Positions 1 to 7,440 of a DNA stretch of 64,000 nt are shown here, in pieces. The stretch's first letter is position 1, and each line of letters opens with the position of its first letter. The notes beneath the pieces were generated by a model. It was given only the letters and a program-made list of their open reading frames with translations. It was not told where the DNA came from and did not search any database. This DNA comes from Niallia taxi. GTDB lineage: Bacteria > Bacillota > Bacilli > Bacillales > Cytobacillaceae. The DNA lies in contig NZ_RZTZ01000019.1 of assembly GCF_004005475.1 (NCBI RefSeq), positions 1 to 64,000 on the forward strand, read 5' to 3'. Both the position numbers and the translations under genes were made by a program.

Positions 1-50
1 ATTTGCTTTTTAAACTCGGGCGTGAAAGTACGGCGTTCTCGTTTTGTCAT
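1..50 (-). CDS. IS3-family transposase OrfA, N-terminal fragment cut by window edge
   Basis: Reading the minus strand from the ATG at 50 gives MTKRERRTFTPEFKKQ, a typical opening of an IS3-family OrfA (HTH_Tnp_1 domain), which binds the element's terminal repeats before the catalytic OrfB or fused OrfAB acts. Only about 16 residues are inside the window. The sequence AGGAG just upstream of the start fits a ribosome binding site. Whether the element is intact cannot be judged. Confidence 0.75.
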   Translation of the reverse strand, partial: MTKRERRTFTPEFKKQ

Positions 51-127
51 AGTGGGTTCTCCTCATCTGTTTTAGATCAAGTGTACGTGACCTTAATTTT
101 TCTGTCCAGATAAGTGTAGACGCTCCA
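1..127 (-). mobile_element. Right-hand end of an IS3-family insertion sequence (partial)
   Basis: The element runs off the left edge of the window. Its terminus read from the minus strand begins TGGAGCGTCTACACTTATCT at base 127, the TG start usual for IS3-family inverted repeats, and is followed 77 bp later by the first codons of a transposase OrfA. Only one end is visible, so the inverted-repeat partner and the target duplication cannot be checked. The boundary at 127/128 is placed from the TG/CA convention. Confidence 0.7.
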
Positions 128-135
128 ATGTTCCT

Positions 136-390
136 TTGGCTATTATTCAGATATTGGTGTTTCTGCTTGTCTTTTTAGTCATAAATCTATTATCAAAGCA
201 CCTTTGGAAAAAAAATAGTTTAAATACTTCCTATATATTTATGTTTATTATAGGAGCCATAATTTTGTTTTTTTCTGATAAGCCAAGTAATTTCCATGAG
301 TTTTTAAGGGCTAATTTCCTTGGTTTATTACTTGTTGTAACATCTTTTTTTAGTTTATTAAGAATCCGAATTAAAGAAACAAAAGAGTAA
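136..390 (+). CDS. Small membrane protein, possibly 5'-truncated by the IS
   Basis: The frame encodes 84 residues with three hydrophobic segments at about 3-19, 32-47 and 60-75, and a charged C-terminus. I do not recognise the family. The only early start is a TTG eight bases inside the IS boundary at 127/128, and no convincing ribosome binding site precedes it, because the upstream DNA belongs to the insertion sequence. The simplest reading is a chromosomal membrane-protein gene that lost its 5' end and promoter to the insertion; a genuine short gene is possible. Confidence 0.4.
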   Translation: MAIIQILVFLLVFLVINLLSKHLWKKNSLNTSYIFMFIIGAIILFFSDKPSNFHEFLRANFLGLLLVVTSFFSLLRIRIKETKE

Positions 391-695
391 TAAAAAACAA
401 GAGCTAAATAATAATAAGTAGGAATGATTGCTACTAAGACATTTTTAGTAAGTTTATTGAGGAGTGTTCACTTAATAAACCTGGTACTTTTGTAGAATTG
501 TTTCCAAGAACAGGTACCAGGTTATATTTTGTTGACTTTATAATCGAACAAGGTGATATATTATCTTAATTAGTTATAGTCTCCTCCACTAACCTGTTTA
601 ACATATAAAGCCTGTCATATTAGTCGAAGCTATGCTTCCAGTTATTAATCTGATGAATTAACATTGTAAATACTAAGTATTTAATTATTTAACTT
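391..695. other. Intergenic stretch with one hairpin
   Basis: No coding frame is convincing here. A 10-bp perfect inverted repeat, AACCTGGTAC/GTACCAGGTT, spans 478-523 with a 26-base loop. It is too widely spaced and too poorly T-tailed to call a terminator with confidence. Confidence 0.4.
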
Positions 696-1130
696 TCATC
701 TTATTTTCCTACAAACATAAATCATCTCGTAACTGTCATTTGTAATAGGTGTCTCATTCCAATCACTATATAGGTGTAGAATTTCAAACCCAAAAGCGAA
801 TAAAAGTCTTTCCATCTCTTGTGGAAATACATATCTCAGGCTAATATTTGTCCTTTTTTCTTTAATAATGTCCCCCGCATTATCTTTGTATTTTCTAATA
901 GTTGTATAGTGTTGAATTTGTTTTAGAGAGTCATATTCACTAATCGTAAACAGATGATCAACAGTATTTAATGTTTCATTGTCCGTATATGATCTCCAAT
1001 ACTCCTCTGTACTTGGTTGTAGCAATTCTTCAACACTAGGAAACCGAGTATTGAAAATGAATAAACCTTCAACCTCTAAAGACTTAACTAAGTAATAATC
1101 ATTTTGTTTAATTCGGAATTCGAAAACACT
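696..1130 (-). pseudogene. C-terminal fragment of a SAM-dependent methyltransferase
   Basis: The open frame upstream of the first ATG (1025) continues to a stop at 1131-1133. It reads as the middle and end of a class I methyltransferase: a GLFIFNTRFPS-like strand near 1030-1060, then the FGFEILHLYSDW stretch and a terminal strand ending YEMIYVCRK, typical of the C-terminal half of ubiE-like small-molecule methyltransferases. The N-terminal SAM-binding motif I is missing, replaced by the 3' end of the neighbouring deaminase gene only about 10 bp away. I infer a deletion remnant rather than a functional gene. Confidence 0.6.
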
Positions 1131-1141
1131 TCAACAACCCT

Positions 1142-1564
1142 TTAATTACGTGAATATTTAAGGGGAATGAGTTCACTAATCATAATTTTTACTAACTCGC
1201 CATTTAATTCAAGCAATACAAAACAATCAGGTGCGTAATCTGAAATTAACTCACGACATATACCACACGGACTTTCCACCTTTATCCTTCTATCTACTTC
1301 ATCAGAGTAAGGATGTCTGACAGCAACAATCGTGTCAAAATTTTTCTGTCCATTTGAAATTGCACTGCCGATAGCAATTGCTTCTGCACATACCGTCACT
1401 CGCCCAATATATGCTTCAATATGTACGGCAGAAGTAATCTCTCCAGATTTCGTACGAATGGCAGCTCCCACATGATGTTTATCGTCTTCGTAAAGCATTG
1501 TTATTTTCCTTGTTGCTATTTCTACTAATTCAATATCTTGTTTAGTTACATTAAAAGTCTTCAT
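1142..1564 (-). CDS. Cytidine deaminase-like protein (blasticidin-S deaminase type)
   Basis: This 140-residue protein has the zinc-dependent nucleoside deaminase signature: the CAE motif at residues 59-61 (Cys zinc ligand, Glu61 proton shuttle) and PCGxC at 99-103, giving Cys100 and Cys103 as the other zinc ligands. Length and spacing match the single-domain tetrameric cytidine deaminases; the short N-terminus is closer to blasticidin-S deaminases than to Bacillus Cdd. The expected reaction is hydrolytic deamination of a cytosine nucleoside or related antibiotic. It reads toward the methyltransferase fragment. The start at 1564 has AGGAG about 10 bases upstream. The exact substrate is not determinable here. 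Confidence 0.8.
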   Translation of the reverse strand: MKTFNVTKQDIELVEIATRKITMLYEDDKHHVGAAIRTKSGEITSAVHIEAYIGRVTVCAEAIAIGSAISNGQKNFDTIVAVRHPYSDEVDRRIKVESPCGICRELISDYAPDCFVLLELNGELVKIMISELIPLKYSRN

Positions 1565-1594
1565 ATAAGCTCCTCTTTCTAAAAAAAATCCTCA

Positions 1595-1765
1595 TCATAG
1601 CTTTGCCGATTCTTCTTTCTTGAAGATACCCACTAATAACATTCCAAGCCCTATAATAAAGATAATAGGGAAAATATATAACATGATTAAAGCAGCCCAT
1701 CCGTTAGCGGCAATAACTGCATAACTTAAACCAATTGCAAATGAAAATAGGAAATTACCTTTTTC
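1595..1765 (-). pseudogene. Membrane-protein remnant without a start codon
   Basis: The minus strand holds 56 open codons ending in TGA at 1595-1597. They encode two hydrophobic helices separated by an N-G-W turn and a charged tail (FKKEESAKL). A TAG stop lies directly upstream and the first Met is halfway into the frame, so there is no usable start. This looks like the 3' end of a decayed small membrane-protein gene. The remaining DNA up to 2065 has no gene I can support. Confidence 0.4.
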
Positions 1766-2065
1766 CTACTAAGCTGATATGTTTGGGCAAAAGATAGTAC
1801 TGTGCTTCAGCTTACGCCCCAAAAGAAAGATGTTCAATAACTTTTAAAAATCCAAGTTTTTCTCTACTTCTTCTGTTCCAAAATCGAATATTATTTCGGA
1901 ACCCCCCCTTATTATGGAACAAAACTCTACACCAAACATGCCAAAACAGGTCTGAAGAGACATAGAAAAACAGGAGCATAATTCCCTAAATAAAAACTTC
2001 CTAAATTGTATGTTGTCTCTTTTTTCCAGTTCTATTTTAGGAACATGCCTTATTTGTTAAAATCG

Positions 2066-3469
2066 TTAGTCTATCTGCCAAGCTTTTTTTAACAACTGAA
2101 TTCCTATATCTATCTGTGTTTCCGATAAACCTCCGAATCCCAATAACACACTCGAATTAACATTGATACCATTTTCATAATAAACAGATAAAGGATATAC
2201 TTTTACTCCTTCTTTTAATGCTCTATCTACAAGCTCCTTTTCTTGCCAGCTTTTATCTACCTGAAGTATAAGGTGAAGACCTGATTTTTCTCCTATTACT
2301 TTCACTTTATTGTTCAGATGCTTATTAATGGAATCCATTAGGAAAAAATGCTTTTTACGATAGAGCGTTCTCATTTTATTTAAATGACTTTGCCAATAAC
2401 CCTCTTTCATAAAACGATATAACGTATCTTGATGAAGGCGAGAAACTGTTTGTTTATACAGCAATAGATTTTCTTGATATTTTTTCAGTAATCTTGGCGG
2501 AAGCACCATATAACTAATTCGAATAGAAGGTATTAATGCTTTAGAGAATGTACCCATATAGACTACATGTCCTAATTTATCTAGTCCTTGTAAAGAAGGA
2601 ATTGGCTTACCCTCATAACGATATTCACCATCATAGTCATCTTCAATAATATAGCCGTCATTAGACTGGGCCCATTTTAACAATTCAAGCCTGCGGTTTA
2701 GAGGCATAATCATTCCAATTGGAAACTGATGCGATGGTGTGACATAAACTACAGACGCTCCACTATATATTAGTTGCTCTATATTAATACCTTCGTTATC
2801 TAAGGGAATTGCTATAGTAGCTTTTCCCAAATCTTGCAGGAGCTTTTTGGTACGATGAAATCCAGGATTCTCTAATCCATATAATATTTCCTTATCGATT
2901 AAAAGGGAAAGTAATGTTATTAAAACCTGCGTACCAGCTCCAATTACAATCTGTTCCGGAGAACATTTAACACCTCTAGACATAAATAAATAGTTTGCTA
3001 TTTCTTCCCTTAATAATAACTCACCTTGAGGGTTCCCTATATTCAATAGCTCACCTTGATCCTCATATAAAGATTGAATAGATAAGTTTTTCCAAAAGGA
3101 ATAAGGGAAATGTTCTAAATCCACTTTACCTGAATTAAAATCAAACTCAATATTTATACTTTTTTCACAACTAGATAACTGGCTTTTGTCATTGTCAATG
3201 AATTCATGAGGTAGTTCGTCCTCTAAAACTTTTATATACAAACCTTTTCGAAGTTTACTATCCACAAGTCCTTCTGATATCAATTGCTCATATGCATTCT
3301 GGATTGTATTTATACTAAGCCCTAAATGATCAGCTAATTTTCTTTTAGATGGTAATTTTTCTCCTGGTTTTATCCTTTTTGAATAGATTTCTTGTTTTAT
3401 GTAGTTGGATAATTGTATATAGAGTGGAGATTTATGTTCACTTTCTAATAAAGGTGTAATTTCAATCAT
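2066..3469 (-). CDS. MocR/GabR-family transcriptional regulator (GntR HTH fused to aminotransferase-like domain)
   Basis: Residues 1-80 form a GntR-type winged helix (LPSKRKLADHLGLSINTIQNAYEQL), followed by a fold type I aminotransferase-like domain to residue 467. The PLP-binding region is intact: DDYDGEYRY near 277-285 and the Schiff-base lysine in TFSKALIPSIR at Lys310. MocR proteins sense PLP-linked amino compounds and usually control a divergent neighbour; here that is the acetyltransferase starting 108 bp away at 3578. The length (467) is normal for the family. The effector and target are unknown; control of the adjacent GNAT gene is inferred from position. Confidence 0.9.
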   Translation of the reverse strand: MIEITPLLESEHKSPLYIQLSNYIKQEIYSKRIKPGEKLPSKRKLADHLGLSINTIQNAYEQLISEGLVDSKLRKGLYIKVLEDELPHEFIDNDKSQLSSCEKSINIEFDFNSGKVDLEHFPYSFWKNLSIQSLYEDQGELLNIGNPQGELLLREEIANYLFMSRGVKCSPEQIVIGAGTQVLITLLSLLIDKEILYGLENPGFHRTKKLLQDLGKATIAIPLDNEGINIEQLIYSGASVVYVTPSHQFPIGMIMPLNRRLELLKWAQSNDGYIIEDDYDGEYRYEGKPIPSLQGLDKLGHVVYMGTFSKALIPSIRISYMVLPPRLLKKYQENLLLYKQTVSRLHQDTLYRFMKEGYWQSHLNKMRTLYRKKHFFLMDSINKHLNNKVKVIGEKSGLHLILQVDKSWQEKELVDRALKEGVKVYPLSVYYENGINVNSSVLLGFGGLSETQIDIGIQLLKKAWQID

Positions 3470-3577
3470 TTTTTTCCCTCCACACTAACTGGTTCCTCTA
3501 ACTTTGCTTAATCTGATACTTTTGATTATATCAGGTTATGATTTAATATTAATAAAAATCATAAAGGGGCTAGGAAC

Positions 3578-4018
3578 ATGACACATCAATCGTATGAAAT
3601 TAGAGAATTAGAAAACGAACAAGAATGGATTCAAGCCTTCTCCATAATTAAACAATTAAGAACCCAACTAGATGAGGATAGTTACCTAGAATTAGTTAAG
3701 GAGGCAACGCAAAAGGAAAATTACAAAATGGCTGCTTTATTTATTAATAGTAAGATGATTGCTGTAACAGGCTTTATGCCTATGATAACTCTGTATAATG
3801 GCAGGTTTACGTGGGTTTGTGATTTAGTCACTGATAATTCCTATCGTTCAAAAGGATACGGAGAAGCACTTATTGAGTATGTTCAGAATTGGTCAAAGGA
3901 AAATGGTTTTGATATCGTCTCTCTCTCTTCCGGATTACAACGCAAAGATGCTCACCGCTTCTATGAGCAAAAAATGGGATACAATAAAACTAGTTATGTA
4001 TATTTGAAAAGAGTATAA
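3578..4018 (+). CDS. GNAT-family N-acetyltransferase
   Basis: This 146-residue protein has the GNAT acetyl-CoA pyrophosphate loop R-S-K-G-Y-G at residues 90-95 after the strand VCDLVTD, and a C-terminal FYEQKMGY motif typical of the family's last helix and strand. It would transfer an acetyl group from acetyl-CoA to an unidentified amine. It is divergent from the MocR regulator, a frequent regulator/target arrangement. The start has GGGGC AGG-type pairing about 6 bases upstream. An 18-bp stem terminator lies downstream at 4210-4254. Confidence 0.88.
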   Translation: MTHQSYEIRELENEQEWIQAFSIIKQLRTQLDEDSYLELVKEATQKENYKMAALFINSKMIAVTGFMPMITLYNGRFTWVCDLVTDNSYRSKGYGEALIEYVQNWSKENGFDIVSLSSGLQRKDAHRFYEQKMGYNKTSYVYLKRV

Positions 4019-4209
4019 AAAAATAAATAAGTCTTCGTCATTGAAGTCTTTTTCAAACATTAAAAACGCCCTTCTACAACTCCCAAATTCGCAGTATTTG
4101 CTCATTTAATGCATGTGAACAAGTATTTAGCAGATTTATAGAATGATAATAAGAATTTTCCACAATATGTATTCCATAAAAATGAAATTCTTCAATTAAT
4201 CTTAAATTA

Positions 4210-4254
4210 AATAGGCAAATTACGTTGATAAATTAGCAACGTAATTTGCCTATT
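4210..4254. terminator. Perfect 18-bp inverted repeat, bidirectional terminator
   Basis: AATAGGCAAATTACGTTG at 4210-4227 is exactly complementary to 4237-4254, with a 9-base AT loop. It sits between the convergent GNAT gene and the YogA-like gene. The tracts beyond each arm are AT-rich but not clean T-runs. Confidence 0.65.
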
Positions 4255-4298
4255 TTCATTCATTATCACTAAAAAACTATTTTTAAATGAAGGATTCA

Positions 4299-5300
4299 TT
4301 AATCTTGTGGAATGGACAAAATGATTTTCCCTAAGTTTTCTCCCTTTTCCAATCTCCATAGTGCCTCGGTTGCTTCCTCCAGTGAAAAGGTTTTGTCCAA
4401 AATAGGACGAATTTTGTGTTTTTCCACAAACTTGACCATATCAGCAAAATCTTGTGAACTCCCCATCGTTGAGCCTATCACTGAAATTTCTTTTACAGTC
4501 ATACTTGGCAAAAGGAGATTTGGTACTGGTCCTCTTGTCGCTCCGAAGCTAACGATTCGGCTTCCAATCTTACCAAGTGACACCAGTGTTTTAAATACTT
4601 CCCCGCCAATACTGTCGATGGATAGATCAATGCCGCCAGTTAATTTCTGCAATTCCTCTGACCAATCATCTGATGTGTAGTTGACACCTCCGGTTGCACC
4701 AAAGAGTTTTGCTTCTTCAATTTTTTCTTCTTTGCTTGATGTTACATAAACATCTGCACCGAGTGCGGATGCAAACTGAACGAGATAGGTGGCTACTCCG
4801 CCGCCAACTCCAGGGATCAGCACGGTTTCACCTTTTTTTACTCTACCCTTTGTTACGAGTGCACGGTAGGCGGTCAAACCAGCAAGCGGGAGCGCTGCCG
4901 CTTCTTCCCATGATAAATGGGACGGTTTTGAATAAATATTTTCTGCTGGCACCTTCACATATTGAGCATATGTTCCGTCAGTAGGATTTCCAAGAATGGA
5001 GAAATCAGCTCGTTTTTTGTTCCTATCATTGCCCCAATGCAGACCGGGATTGATAATCACTTCCTCCCCGTTTCTGACATTATTAACTTCATCACCAACT
5101 GCAATAACTACCCCTGCACCATCGGAGCCTGGAATAGCAGGCAACTGCATACCAGGATACCGCCCTTGTACGACCATCAAATCTCGTCGATTAAGAGCTG
5201 CAGCTCGTAATTGGACCACGACTTCTTTCGAACCGGGATTAGGTGTTTCTTTCTCTTCCAGCTTCAGCTTGTTTGCTTCTCTTAATATCATTGCTTTCAT
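4299..5300 (-). CDS. Zinc-less alcohol dehydrogenase/quinone reductase-type oxidoreductase, YogA-like
   Basis: This 333-residue medium-chain dehydrogenase/reductase has an N-terminal GroES-like fold (GSDGAGVV near 58-65) and a Rossmann NAD(P)H site with GVGGGVA near 164-170. It resembles Bacillus YogA in length and organisation. The cysteine ligands of the structural zinc lobe are absent, so it is better viewed as a quinone-reductase-like NADPH enzyme than a zinc alcohol dehydrogenase. Its promoter has a MerR-type 19-bp spacer (5372-5402), and a decayed MerR gene lies upstream at 5588-5752, suggesting it was once induced by a reactive electrophile. The substrate is unknown. Confidence 0.85.
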   Translation of the reverse strand: MKAMILREANKLKLEEKETPNPGSKEVVVQLRAAALNRRDLMVVQGRYPGMQLPAIPGSDGAGVVIAVGDEVNNVRNGEEVIINPGLHWGNDRNKKRADFSILGNPTDGTYAQYVKVPAENIYSKPSHLSWEEAAALPLAGLTAYRALVTKGRVKKGETVLIPGVGGGVATYLVQFASALGADVYVTSSKEEKIEEAKLFGATGGVNYTSDDWSEELQKLTGGIDLSIDSIGGEVFKTLVSLGKIGSRIVSFGATRGPVPNLLLPSMTVKEISVIGSTMGSSQDFADMVKFVEKHKIRPILDKTFSLEEATEALWRLEKGENLGKIILSIPQD

Positions 5301-5371
5301 ATGAATTGACCCATTCCTTTCGTCTTTAGCTCAAGTTATAAAATTTTCGTGTCTATCTTTTTCCATTGCGG

Positions 5372-5402
5372 TTATATCACCTTGACTTAATTCGATGTCA
5401 AA
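5372..5402 (-). promoter_or_regulatory. MerR-type promoter/operator of the YogA-like gene
   Basis: On the minus strand TTGACA (-35, 5397-5402) is followed by a 19-base spacer and TATAAC (-10, 5372-5377). The spacer starts inside an inverted repeat TTGAC...GTCAA at 5383-5402. An over-long 19-bp spacer with a dyad between -35 and -10 is the hallmark of MerR-activated promoters. Confidence 0.55.
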
Positions 5403-5459
5403 GAAATGGAAGTTTTCTTCTTTTTGTGTGTAGACTTCGTTCATTTATTAACATACAAC

Positions 5460-5581
5460 CTTCGGGTAACACGAAGTCAATAATTTTTAATAGTTTTTTC
5501 ATTTACTCATGAGAGGTTTTACAAATTAGGTATTCAACGTACTATTGAACATATCATCTTCGAGTAACACGAAGTCAATAA
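5460..5581. repeat. Two 24-bp hairpin-forming direct repeats
   Basis: The unit CTTCG(G/A)GTAACACGAAGTCAATAA occurs at 5460-5483 and 5558-5581, differing at one base. Each copy contains the short hairpin CTTCG...CGAAG. They lie between the oxidoreductase promoter and the MerR remnant. Function unknown; they may be left over from rearrangement of the regulator gene. Confidence 0.55.
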
Positions 5582-5587
5582 ATTAAT

Positions 5588-5752
5588 TTATTAAAATGTG
5601 GTATGTCAGTGAAAGAAATTCAAAAGATATTTAGAGCTAAGTTTGAAAGGAGATACACCAATCGAGGAACGTTATGAAATAATCCGAAAGCAAAAAGAGG
5701 CGGTTTTTTAATCAATTAGAAGAAGTTAAATTAATAAAATTAAGAACTTTCC
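5588..5752 (+). pseudogene. Frameshifted remnant of a MerR-family regulator
   Basis: Three successive frames together read like the effector half of a MerR regulator: KCGMSVKEIQ from 5594, then KGDTPIEERYEIIRKQKEAVF from about 5646 after a frameshift, then NQLEEVKL from about 5709 after another. GMSVKEIQ and ...IEERYEI... are standard MerR dimerisation-helix segments. The N-terminal DNA-binding domain is not readable. The remnant is divergent from the YogA-like gene, the usual place for its regulator. At least two indels make a functional protein very unlikely. Confidence 0.7.
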
Positions 5753-5983
5753 GTTCCACAACAAAAACAAATATTCCTTGTAAAACTTTTACATAAAAAA
5801 AAGGACTTTGCTGTTAACTAAAGAAAGCCTGTTAATTTAACAATCAACGGAGGGATAATGATTGCCCTTTTTTTTAAAATTATACATACGTCCACCCCCC
5901 TTTTTTATTATTAACATCTAATATAGAAGGTTGTACCATTTTTTATCAAAAAAATTTACATTTCTTAGTAAGGGGAAGAACAG

Positions 5984-6607
5984 ATGAAATTAGATGAAAT
6001 TAAGGGACAATATGACGCTATCTTTAGTCTGGGTGAGAATTGTATTCCTGCTTTAAAATTAAGAAAGTTTAACTTAAGGCAAATAGCGGGTCCTTTTGAT
6101 TGGGTAGGAACACCAAAACTTAAAAATGTAAGCGTTTTAATAAGTACCGACTTTGCTGATTTTTTAAACCTAAGTAATTTAATAGTTCCACAGTACGCAT
6201 CTGAAGAAGATGTCCTTGTTGTTGATTCCGTAAATCACATATCCTTTAATCACGATTTTAAAACAGATGTTAATACATTAACTAATCTTCCCAGCTTACC
6301 ACAAGTACAAGAAAAGTATTCCATCCGTATCAATCGGTTTATCGATACGCTTACCACCTCTCAGCGTTTACTATTTATTAGAACGAATGCAACAATAGCA
6401 GACATATTGGAGTTAGAAAGAATATTGTCTCAAAAGGTTAAAAATCAATATTCTATCCTTGTGGTTAACCATACATCTGTCAATAAATTACTAGAAGTAG
6501 ATTGGAATATAAATAATGTATGTTCTATCGAGTTGCCAAATGAAGAAATTTGGGAAGGAAATGACGGTTGGTGGGAAAGTATTTTTCAAGGGATAACCTT
6601 AGCTTAA
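5984..6607 (+). CDS. DUF1796 protein, putative papain-like cysteine peptidase
   Basis: The 207-residue protein carries the DUF1796 signature: SLGENCIPALKL at 15-26 (candidate nucleophile Cys20), GPFDW at 36-40, and two histidines in VNHISFNHDF (His85, His90), either of which could be catalytic. The family is predicted to be papain-like but I know of no established substrate. There is no signal peptide or membrane segment, so it is probably cytoplasmic. AAGGGGAAG precedes the ATG by a normal distance. It stands alone, with long AT-rich gaps either side, consistent with an acquired single gene. Confidence 0.75.
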   Translation: MKLDEIKGQYDAIFSLGENCIPALKLRKFNLRQIAGPFDWVGTPKLKNVSVLISTDFADFLNLSNLIVPQYASEEDVLVVDSVNHISFNHDFKTDVNTLTNLPSLPQVQEKYSIRINRFIDTLTTSQRLLFIRTNATIADILELERILSQKVKNQYSILVVNHTSVNKLLEVDWNINNVCSIELPNEEIWEGNDGWWESIFQGITLA

Positions 6608-6874
6608 AAACCTTTCCAAAATACGCTGCTGAAAATAATAGGAAGTTTTTCATTGTATCTTCCATAATACCCAAACTAAAGGTAGACCTTTTTACTTTAA
6701 TTTATTAAGTAATCTAGGACAGTAAACAGCCCCTCTACATAGAAGGGTAGAAAACATTCATATAAAAGAAATAATTATTAATAATAGATTATGCTTTTAA
6801 AATAAATGGTACGTGGTCTTTGGATATAACAACACCTCCCAACTTGTTGGCAAGTAGGAGGTGTATATTACTCG
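6608..6874. other. Intergenic region with a terminator-like hairpin
   Basis: No gene seen. ACACCTCC at 6832-6839 pairs with GGAGGTGT at 6857-6864, with an inner ACTTG/CAAGT stem. It lies just past the end of the minus-strand small gene at 6875 and may terminate it. Confidence 0.5.
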
Positions 6875-7048
6875 TTAATTAGTATGGATAATTATTTTTA
6901 CTTTATAGAAGTTTTGCAATGTACCATGTATACCGTATAATGCTAATAATATTAAATACAGCATCATAACAGTAGCAATTTCCCTTGTAAAAAATGCAAT
7001 CACAGCAATCAAAAGGATTGAAAAAGTATGTAGCAATTTGTTGTTCAT
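6875..7048 (-). CDS. 57-residue small membrane protein
   Basis: The ATG at 7046-7048 is preceded by GAGGTC at a normal distance. The product has two hydrophobic segments at about 8-21 and 25-40, then a basic tail ending KVKIIIHTN. I do not recognise the family. A hairpin with an ACACCTCC/GGAGGTGT stem lies immediately downstream. Support comes from the ribosome binding site, the hydrophobic pattern and the hairpin; there is no homology evidence. Confidence 0.5.
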   Translation of the reverse strand: MNNKLLHTFSILLIAVIAFFTREIATVMMLYLILLALYGIHGTLQNFYKVKIIIHTN

Positions 7049-7440
7049 AGAAGACCTCAGTATATATATTTAATCCTGTTTATTTTACGATAATAAGTCT
7101 AGGTTTTAATTTTTATTTTTTCATCTGTTGAATCTATTAATGATAGGAAGGCTTACCAGACCCTTTAATCTAATGAGGATGTAGCATTAGTTTATTTATT
7201 TAAACGAAAACGTATTTTTTCTTTAAAAAGGACACCATTACTCAACTAAGCTATTTAGGGTACAATTCCTTCCTCAACGAAACTACTCAGCTAGACCAAA
7301 AGCAAAAAAAGAGCATTAATCCTGTCTTTCTGGATTAATGCTCCCGGTTGTGAAAAATAATTATATAAAAAATCTAGATGATATAAACATTTTTGTTGTT
7401 CTTTTAATACACGAAATGAGGTCACAAAGTTTCTAGGCTA
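7049..7440. other. Intergenic region; no gene seen apart from a terminator
   Basis: AT-rich sequence with several stop codons in every frame. The only clear structure is the hairpin at 7311-7343 that serves the upstream lipoprotein gene on the minus strand. Confidence 0.5.
7311..7343 (-). terminator. Intrinsic terminator of the nuclease lipoprotein gene
   Basis: GAGCATTAATCC (7311-7322) pairs perfectly with 7332-7343 around a 9-base loop, and on the minus strand is followed by seven Ts. Confidence 0.85.

Noticed and set aside
478-523. Hairpin as an intrinsic terminator
   Set aside because: The loop is 26 bases long and there is no T-run close to the stem, so it is listed only as a structure.
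1770-2060. Possible further gene remnant on the minus strand
   Set aside because: A short open stretch near 1850-1900 reads like protein but is under 20 codons and has no start or homology that I recognise.
4312-5304. Four plus-strand open frames opposite the YogA-like gene
   Set aside because: They are antisense to a clear oxidoreductase, lack ribosome binding sites and encode low-complexity proteins.
5460-5581. Possible CRISPR repeats
   Set aside because: Only two units, 98 bp apart, with no regular spacing and no cas genes in the window.
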